DNA from: Phocaeicola paurosaccharolyticus JCM 15092
GTDB lineage: Bacteria; Bacteroidota; Bacteroidia; Bacteroidales; Bacteroidaceae
Direction of reading: 5' to 3'
NCBI RefSeq assembly: GCF_000613805.1
Contig: NZ_BAJR01000012.1
Location: 20,465-84,464, forward strand
DNA: 64,000 nt
Made by a program: the position numbers and the translations under genes. Within the stretch, counting starts at the first letter, position 1; every line of letters starts with the position of its first letter. Below are positions 58,901 to 64,000 of this stretch, one piece after another. The notes under the pieces are model-generated. The model was not told where the DNA came from, did not search any database, and saw nothing but the letters and a program-made list of their open reading frames with translations.

Positions 58901-60384
58901 AGACTCTGCCTGATGAGGTTCGTGAACAGCTACATCTGGTTGAGAGAAATAGTGATAGGATGCTCCGTCTGGTAAATCAGATTCTTGATTTCCGCAAGAT
59001 TCAGAAGAATAAGATGACTCTGAAAGTTGAATATATCAATGTAGTTCCTTTTGTGAGACAGATTATGAATAATTTCATCTCTATGGCTGAGGAACATCAT
59101 ATTGATTTCATCTTTGAAAGTGAGAAACGAGAACTAAATATTTGGGTTGATACAGATAAGCTTGAGAAGATTGTTTTCAATCTGCTCTCTAATGCGTTCA
59201 AATATACTCCTAAAGGAAAGATGATAACATTGTTTGTCCACGATAATGAAAACAATGTTGCAATAGGAGTTCAAGACCAGGGTATAGGAATACCTGAAAA
59301 TAAGAAGAGCTCTCTGTTCGTCCGCTTTGAGTCTCTTTTGGATAAAGATATGTTCAACCAGCAGAGTTCAGGAATAGGACTATCATTGGTTAAAGAACTT
59401 GTTGATATACACCGTGCTAATATTGTAGTGAATAGTAAGGTTGGTGTAGGCAGTACTTTTACTGTTGAACTATCAAAGAATAAAGATGTTTATGATAACT
59501 ATGCAGAGTTTATTCTGAATGATGGTGTCAAGCTGTCAGAGAGCGAGGACCCTGATAAAGATGGATTGCCTGCATGTGATGAAATTCAGGTAAACAACGA
59601 CTATAAGACCATGCTTCTTGTTGAGGACAATATAGAGTTACGCTTTTTCTTACGCACCATATTCTCTTCTCAATATAATGTTGTTGAGGCGGCCAATGGA
59701 AAGGAGGGAATTGATAAAGCTCAGAAGTATATCCCTGATATTATAATTAGTGACGTTATGATGCCTGAGTTAGATGGAATGGAGATGACAAAAGCTCTTC
59801 GTGATAATATATCTACCAGCCATATTCCAATAATACTTCTTACAGCCAAGAGCGATATGGACAGCAAACTGCAAGGAATTGCAGAGGGAGCTGATGATTA
59901 TATAATAAAACCTTTCAGTGCCACTTATCTTCAAGCTCGTGTAAACAACATTATTGAAATAAGGAGTAGATTGCAGAAACTCTATCGTGATACATTAATG
60001 AATCCTTCATCAGAAGAAGATCAATCAGACGAGAAAGAGTCTAAGATGTCTGCTAATGATAGGCGCTTTATGGACAAGCTCATGGAACTTATGGAGAAGA
60101 ATATGGATAATGGAGATTTGGTTGTCGATGATCTTGTAAATGAGTTGGCTGTAAGTCGCTCTGTCTTCTTCAAGAAGATCAAGATGCTTACCGGCCTTGC
60201 CCCAATAGAGTTTATTAAGGAGATGCGTATCAAGAAGGCAGCCCAGTTAATAGATTCCGGAGAATATAATATTACTCAGGTATCATATATGGTCGGTATC
60301 AATGATCCACGTTATTTCAGTAAATGCTTCAAATCCCGCTTCGGAATGACTCCAACAGAGTACAAGCAGAAAAATGGGTTGTAA
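55972..60384 (+). CDS. Hybrid two-component system sensor/regulator of PUL B
   Basis: 1471 residues from the ATG at 55972 (signal peptide LISFIGSAIAQ); an upstream ATG at 55945 adds nine residues. Domains in order: two sensor propellers (about 25-770), Y_Y_Y (about 810-895), membrane helix (IFLYVIVGLAIFLL, about 910), histidine kinase with NISHELRTPLTLI (about 956), ATPase (NLLSNAFKYT, DQGIGIP), receiver with Asp in SDVMMPE (about 1260) and AraC pair. It should activate pectin genes on binding an oligogalacturonide. It is the largest intact gene here, showing that most of the sequence is accurate. Confidence 0.93.
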   Translation: MKRRLICLLSLISFIGSAIAQPNSIFTHYSSEDGLSENSIMSMAQDQNGFLWFATWDGVDKFDGYDFKVYKTRKGNDIGLSNNRIDLVKVDKYNFVWLLTYDKRVFRLDNKKERFQKITCETENGEMDCMDIRTLPGGSVWALSEGYGAIRAITDKKNYTIKWKAYAINQKDGYKSRVRDIIEDIKGNEWLITDNGLLKICKKSNGVTYYFVERKHVKKENKQSFFSSCMTKNEIYFGSSNGRVWKYSIKNDEFTLITLPLKDNIIAINRLKDGSIVFTSPFSGFIIRDTKSGQDIKYDTSSLKGFEKDQIQSVYVDKHDEIWFELISKGKVSHFNPYNKVFKTENMFVGTKGADRSYPSFHICEDINDNLWVHPNGGGLGWFDRKANVLRPFYNDHKSSDCMFSNKIHSMLADKQGNLWISTHSKGLEKISFYNSQFKVNSFSGNKFDLNENSVRMLFQDNLGRLWVGKRNSKIELYSASNEYIGYLTESGAISKTGPWMDGVAYNIIQDKKGRIWIATKGRGLVLLNYVDRMQYSVTRFEFDSNDIYSLSHNNAYSLYEDRNGRIWVATFGGGLNYIQENRDGKCIFINSRNNLKGYPIDKCYRVRHITSDMKGNIWVSTNDGVIRFKDDFKSPEHIKFYLYGNIHGKKDCLSNSNVYETCVSKKGEVFFATFGGGLNKLISIDKNGMASFKTYTINDGLPSDILLSIEEDYAGNLWFSTENGLCKYYPATNRFENYNERDFGKKIRFEEGTSIKLANNDIIFGTSNGLISFDPKHLYKSTFIPPMVFTNFKVCNKLVIPGDNSNILQNNVNTTDKITLKRDQNIFSLSFAALDMVNSDNIKYAYYLEGFDKDWNYVLKQRTATYTNLSPEVYYLHVKSTNSDGVWVNNERVIEIEVLPSFWETPIAIFLYVIVGLAIFLLSVYILFTIFRLKHEVSVEQKISDIKLRFFTNISHELRTPLTLISGPLEFVLKNKTLPDEVREQLHLVERNSDRMLRLVNQILDFRKIQKNKMTLKVEYINVVPFVRQIMNNFISMAEEHHIDFIFESEKRELNIWVDTDKLEKIVFNLLSNAFKYTPKGKMITLFVHDNENNVAIGVQDQGIGIPENKKSSLFVRFESLLDKDMFNQQSSGIGLSLVKELVDIHRANIVVNSKVGVGSTFTVELSKNKDVYDNYAEFILNDGVKLSESEDPDKDGLPACDEIQVNNDYKTMLLVEDNIELRFFLRTIFSSQYNVVEAANGKEGIDKAQKYIPDIIISDVMMPELDGMEMTKALRDNISTSHIPIILLTAKSDMDSKLQGIAEGADDYIIKPFSATYLQARVNNIIEIRSRLQKLYRDTLMNPSSEEDQSDEKESKMSANDRRFMDKLMELMEKNMDNGDLVVDDLVNELAVSRSVFFKKIKMLTGLAPIEFIKEMRIKKAAQLIDSGEYNITQVSYMVGINDPRYFSKCFKSRFGMTPTEYKQKNGL

Positions 60385-60472
60385 ATAAATGGCTTTCTCT
60401 CATCGGCTAAAGATAGTATACCTCAAAAAGTGATTTTAATAATTTCAAAAAGAAAACATTATAGTATATTCG

Positions 60473-60501
60473 TTGGATTCGAAAAATAATAATTATTTTT
60501 G
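60473..60501 (+). promoter_or_regulatory. Promoter of the small lipoprotein gene
   Basis: -33 TTG at 60473-60475 and -7 TATTTTTG at 60494-60501, separated by 18 bases. It places the start of transcription near 60508 and decides for the ATG at 60536 as start codon. Confidence 0.6.
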
Positions 60502-60535
60502 CACACTAAAAATAACAAAAGTAGAGCAGAGCCTA

Positions 60536-60982
60536 ATGAAAAATACAAGATTAAACTTGCTGAAATACCTTGCAATATTTGTTACAGTTTGTATATTTTT
60601 CTCATGTAGTAAGGATGATACTTCTGATAACGATGCTGATTACAATTTACTGGGCATTACCTCCATTACAATTAATAATAGTATAATTCCTATCAAAAGT
60701 GACGGCGTTTTATTTGATCTGTCTGATTGTAAAGATATAGCAACCACAGGAATGCTCAGTGAGCCAAATAAAAAACATGTAGAAGTTGATTATGCTATAC
60801 TAACTAAAGATCCTGAGGCTTCTTCAGCTCAAATACAAAGTAAATATTCGGATGTGTCTGTTACTATAGACAAAATATCGACTAGTACTTCAGTAAAAAC
60901 TTGGATTATTAAAATAACACGAAAAGGTTATTTGGAATCTATTACATACAAATTGGCTTTTTTTTATCCAAGTCAAATCTGA
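60536..60982 (+). CDS. Small lipoprotein of unknown function
   Basis: 148 residues from the ATG at 60536; an earlier in-frame TTG at 60473 would overlap the promoter. The N-terminus is a lipoprotein signal (IFVTVCIFFSCSKDD). The rest is a beta-rich domain with YNLLGITSITINNSIIPI and a central repeat-poor region. I do not recognise a family; a distant relation to DUF5018-like lipoproteins is possible. It sits just after the hybrid sensor gene and ends at a strong terminator. Confidence 0.65.
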   Translation: MKNTRLNLLKYLAIFVTVCIFFSCSKDDTSDNDADYNLLGITSITINNSIIPIKSDGVLFDLSDCKDIATTGMLSEPNKKHVEVDYAILTKDPEASSAQIQSKYSDVSVTIDKISTSTSVKTWIIKITRKGYLESITYKLAFFYPSQI

Positions 60983-61014
60983 AGAAATAAAGACAATAGA
61001 ATTAAACTCAAATT

Positions 61015-61063
61015 AAGAGTATAGAGTTCGGTACAATACCACTCTATACTCTTAAATTTTTAT
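61015..61063 (+). terminator. Strong hairpin terminator
   Basis: A perfect 13-bp stem (61015-61027 with 61041-61053), loop of 13, followed by AAATTTTTATT. It closes the lipoprotein gene. Confidence 0.85.
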
Positions 61064-62023
61064 TAATCTGTCCAACTTTTTGTGGTCATATCATAATAAC
61101 AAGAGTGTTTATGAAGGAATTAATTATTTTCGATCATCTGAAGATAATACGAATGAAGATAATTATCGCATATCCTCAGAAATTGACTATTCAAGAGTAT
61201 TATCTCAATATTTTAAATTAAGCGCAGGAGCAAATTATTTACATACAAATAATCGTAATCATTTTTTATATTTAGAAGAAGAGAATAGGTATAAATATTT
61301 AGATAATAGTATTACTGCATATCTTGACTTTAATATTGACATTAAGAACCTATCTTTCTTATTGGGCATAAATTATTTCAATCAAAATAAACGGTTTCAA
61401 GATGAAGTTATTAATATTAAGTCTTCATACTTCTTCCCTAAACTATCAAGCATTTTTAGTATAAATTCAAATAACAGTTTAATGCTTAACTGTTATTCTA
61501 CTCAAACGCTACCCACCTTATGGCAGCTTATAGGCATCCCTATTAATATAACTCCCAATTATATTGTTAAAGGTAACCCTTACCTTAAGCCGGAAAATAT
61601 TATGAATGTTTCATTAGAATACGACTATACAAAAGGTTCTACCTTTTTTCAGCTACACTCTTCTATGATTATATAAAAAATAGCATTGTTGATGAGTACA
61701 GTGAAATTGATAATGTTCGTTTGTTGTCAACTAAGACAAATTTAAATCGTATCAGCAGATATGGCCTTTCTTTATCACTTAACTATGATCTGTTCAATTG
61801 GTGGTCTGTTCGTTTAGGAGGTGATGTTGTGAATAGATTTATTCCTGAAAACAATTATTATAAGAAAAATAGTCTCTCTGTAAATTCTAACATAACAAAC
61901 GTATTTTTATATAAGAGTTTTATGCTCGCTTTAAAATATGAATACAATGATAAACGTTTGGTTTATAACGGATATTATAAACCTTGTAATAGTAGTTTGG
62001 CACAACTTAGATACCAACTGAAA
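61056..62023 (+). pseudogene. 5'-truncated outer-membrane beta-barrel remnant
   Basis: The frame opens at 61056 inside a terminator tail, without a start codon or signal peptide. The translated part is the barrel of a TonB-receptor-like outer-membrane family protein: LSAGANYLHTNNRNHFLYLEEEN, TQTLPTLWQLIGI, VKGNPYLKPENIMNVSLEYDYT. The N-terminal plug region is missing. The frame breaks near 61644-61652 (T-run or a lost G): the upstream part stops at 61676, and the downstream frame continues as ATLFYDYIKNSIVDEYSE through about 62010, where the barrel homology ends in SSLAQLRYQLK. It is a gene fragment, not a functional receptor, or a chimeric join in the assembly. Confidence 0.65.
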
Positions 62024-64000
62024 ATGGGAAATATACTTTCATTTAAAAAATTGCTGGATTCAGGATATTCAGAAATAAATAAGTATCAGTGGAAAGGTTA
62101 TGAGATATCATCTGCTTTTTTCTCTCTGATAAAAGAACAAAAAATTAATGATGAAAATTTAATTACTAAATCTTGCACTACAATATGCAAGTCAGGCGGC
62201 GGCAATGCAATACTGGATGTAATAGAAAAATTTAATGGTTTATCATGTAAAATACTATTTGATGGCAATTTTACGATTTTTGGAAATAGCATCAGTGGTG
62301 ACACTTATGCTAACTATACTCCTTCTACAGATTACTATATCATAGAAAATGCTAATGGGTTAGCTGTTAATTTAAAGACGAAAGAAATTAAATCAGTATC
62401 AATTGCTTCATCACAAGATTTATTTAATGAAATATCGTCTGAAAATACCTGCTTGTTGTTGGTTAATCTATGGGGTAGATTAATGTCACCAATAGCTTCT
62501 ATACAAAATGAACTTTCATATTTACAAGGTATAAAGGGATATATAGATACAAGTATTCATAGTTTAGATACTAAAATAGATAAAAATAATTTTGTAACCG
62601 TAGAAAGTGTAGTAGATACAAAAATTATAGGCATAAATCCTGGCACTGTTTTTAGTATTATAGGTTATAGTGGGTATGAAAAAGAATCAATTGAAAAATT
62701 AGAGGATAAAACCTTGTTCGACACACCATATGTTGAGCAACTAAAAACTACATCCTACCGTGACTTATTAGTATATAAGAAGGAAGGAATAAGTAAGTGT
62801 GGTATGGTTAATTTTTATTTTAAGTACCGCTGTGATATATCTTTTGCAGCTACTATTTATTTTAAAAAGAATGGAAATTGGCTTAACAATGACAATGCTG
62901 TTACTGTTGAGTTTGCTGCCGATATGTCTATTCCACAGACAAAGATAGCTAAAATTAGTAGAAAATATGAAGAAGGAGCTGATACTGCTTGCATATACTT
63001 CGGAAATGGTGGAACATCAGGATTGTTAATAGGAAAAACCTTGCAGATAGGTTGGTTTAACTGTTTATTAACAAGTGCCACACAAGATTCAATAAATTCT
63101 CAAAAAATTATAAAAGTAGCATCAGATGGCTCAGGAGATTATACTTCTGTTAGAGCAGCAGTTCAATCTATAACAGATGCATCTAATAGTAAGCCATACA
63201 AGGTTTTTATAAAAAATGGTGAATACTTTGAAATGGACATAAAGACAAAAGATTATGTAGACATTGAAGGGGAAAGTAGAAATGGAGTTATATTAATAGC
63301 CGATGGACTAAGTGAGAGATTGTCAGGAAGTAATTATAGTTTTTATGCAGAAAATTATAGTAATGTAGCAATTAATACAATTCCAAAAGCCTATAAACAC
63401 CTTTTTTTACATACCTCAACTTCTTCTATAAGCAATCTTACAATGAAAGTCAACAATTGTAAGTATGTTATACATCAGGATTCAGGACCTGGAAATTATA
63501 CAGCTAAGGTTAAAAACTGTAAGATAATGCGATGTGAAGATTACACAACAAACAATAGTGATTATGATAAGGACTTGAATCATTTAATTGGTGTTGGAGC
63601 AGCAAATGGAGAGTACCAAGAATATTATGATTGTGACTTTTACTTTATGACAAAAAATATATCAGCCTCAGATTTTGCTAAATATAATCCTTCGTGTATA
63701 TTGTGGCATAATTGGAATAATCAATCAATAGCAGCTGGAGCCAAATTAGAGAATTGTAATATATATAATTGTAATATCGCAAAAATATATGAATTGGGTA
63801 GTACACAAAATGATGTAATTACATTAAAAAATGTTCATACAGATGATGAACATTTTGGCATATATTATTTATTAACATCGGGATATTACAAAGAAAATGG
63901 TACAGTAGTAACAGATGTTACCAAGATTCCTTACTGCATCAAATTAGAATTAGATAATACTTATCCTAATTTTATAGTACAATCAGAAGATAGATTAAAT
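62024..64000 (+). CDS. Large AT-rich phage-tail or adhesin-like protein (5' part)
   Basis: The frame is open without a stop from the preceding barrel remnant to the right edge, so the end lies outside. The first suitable ATG is 62024; at least 659 codons remain. Residues about 165-195 form a short heptad-like helix (SIQNELSYLQGIKGYIDTSI), and from about 360 on a right-handed beta-helix with a pectinesterase-like opening (IIKVASDGSGDYTSVRAAVQ). No CE8 catalytic motif (GNQD, DFIFG) is visible in the part seen, so it is probably not an esterase. The protein resembles phage tail-spike or adhesin proteins in composition only. Its base composition is more AT-rich than the PULs. Function unknown. 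Confidence 0.5.
   Translation, partial: MGNILSFKKLLDSGYSEINKYQWKGYEISSAFFSLIKEQKINDENLITKSCTTICKSGGGNAILDVIEKFNGLSCKILFDGNFTIFGNSISGDTYANYTPSTDYYIIENANGLAVNLKTKEIKSVSIASSQDLFNEISSENTCLLLVNLWGRLMSPIASIQNELSYLQGIKGYIDTSIHSLDTKIDKNNFVTVESVVDTKIIGINPGTVFSIIGYSGYEKESIEKLEDKTLFDTPYVEQLKTTSYRDLLVYKKEGISKCGMVNFYFKYRCDISFAATIYFKKNGNWLNNDNAVTVEFAADMSIPQTKIAKISRKYEEGADTACIYFGNGGTSGLLIGKTLQIGWFNCLLTSATQDSINSQKIIKVASDGSGDYTSVRAAVQSITDASNSKPYKVFIKNGEYFEMDIKTKDYVDIEGESRNGVILIADGLSERLSGSNYSFYAENYSNVAINTIPKAYKHLFLHTSTSSISNLTMKVNNCKYVIHQDSGPGNYTAKVKNCKIMRCEDYTTNNSDYDKDLNHLIGVGAANGEYQEYYDCDFYFMTKNISASDFAKYNPSCILWHNWNNQSIAAGAKLENCNIYNCNIAKIYELGSTQNDVITLKNVHTDDEHFGIYYLLTSGYYKENGTVVTDVTKIPYCIKLELDNTYPNFIVQSEDRLN

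Noticed and set aside
60473..60535. Upstream TTG start for the small lipoprotein
   Set aside because: It would lie on the -33 box and put the signal peptide far from the N-terminus; ATG at 60536 fits.

Overview
The window looks like chromosomal DNA of a low-GC Bacteroidales bacterium (Prevotella or Bacteroides type). It has two SusC/SusD pairs, two hybrid two-component sensors fused to AraC domains, a UpxY-type NusG paralogue, many lipoproteins and SPI signal peptides, and Bacteroidetes-style -7 boxes (TAnnTTTG). No rRNA, tRNA or transposase was recognised.

Layout. 1-2.5 kb holds housekeeping genes: the end of a CoA-disulfide-reductase/rhodanese/TusA/DsrE fusion, a MarR regulator and a methyltransferase. 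2.7-30.4 kb is polysaccharide utilisation locus (PUL) A: a double GH43 enzyme, a CE15-like esterase, a hybrid sensor, a leftward surface operon (IPT-NHL lipoprotein, SusC, SusD, DUF1735-type lipoprotein, MG2/plug protein) and a rightward enzyme operon (CE6-GH5 fusion, GH127, GH97, GH43). The enzyme set suggests a decorated, acetylated hemicellulose such as glucuronoarabinoxylan (inference). 30.4-35.2 kb is an accessory gap. It holds an orphan Cas12a-type CRISPR repeat with a degenerate partner, a 22-bp tandem repeat, a divergent HxlR/cupin pair, an unusual UpxY-like protein and an alpha/beta hydrolase carrying EF-hand-like loops. 35.2-60.4 kb is PUL B, clearly for pectin: two GH28, two GH43-type enzymes counting both arms, GH105, two CE8 domains, CE12, a PL10-like lyase, an esterase, SusC/SusD, a secreted KdgF-like cupin, a mutarotase and a second hybrid sensor. 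60.5-64 kb holds a small lipoprotein, a strong terminator, a 5'-truncated outer-membrane beta-barrel remnant and an AT-rich reading frame that leaves the window and looks like a phage tail or adhesin protein with a pectinesterase-like head.

How it works together. In each PUL the SusC/SusD pair imports oligosaccharides, secreted enzymes cut and de-esterify the glycan, and the hybrid sensor probably activates the operons when it binds a released oligosaccharide.

Quality note. Six genes are broken by what looks like one missing base each, most of them in short homopolymer runs, while neighbouring genes of more than 4 kb are intact. Consensus sequencing errors are therefore at least as likely as real pseudogenes. 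The most unusual item is the solitary type V-A CRISPR repeat at 30533-30568 with no cas gene in the window.
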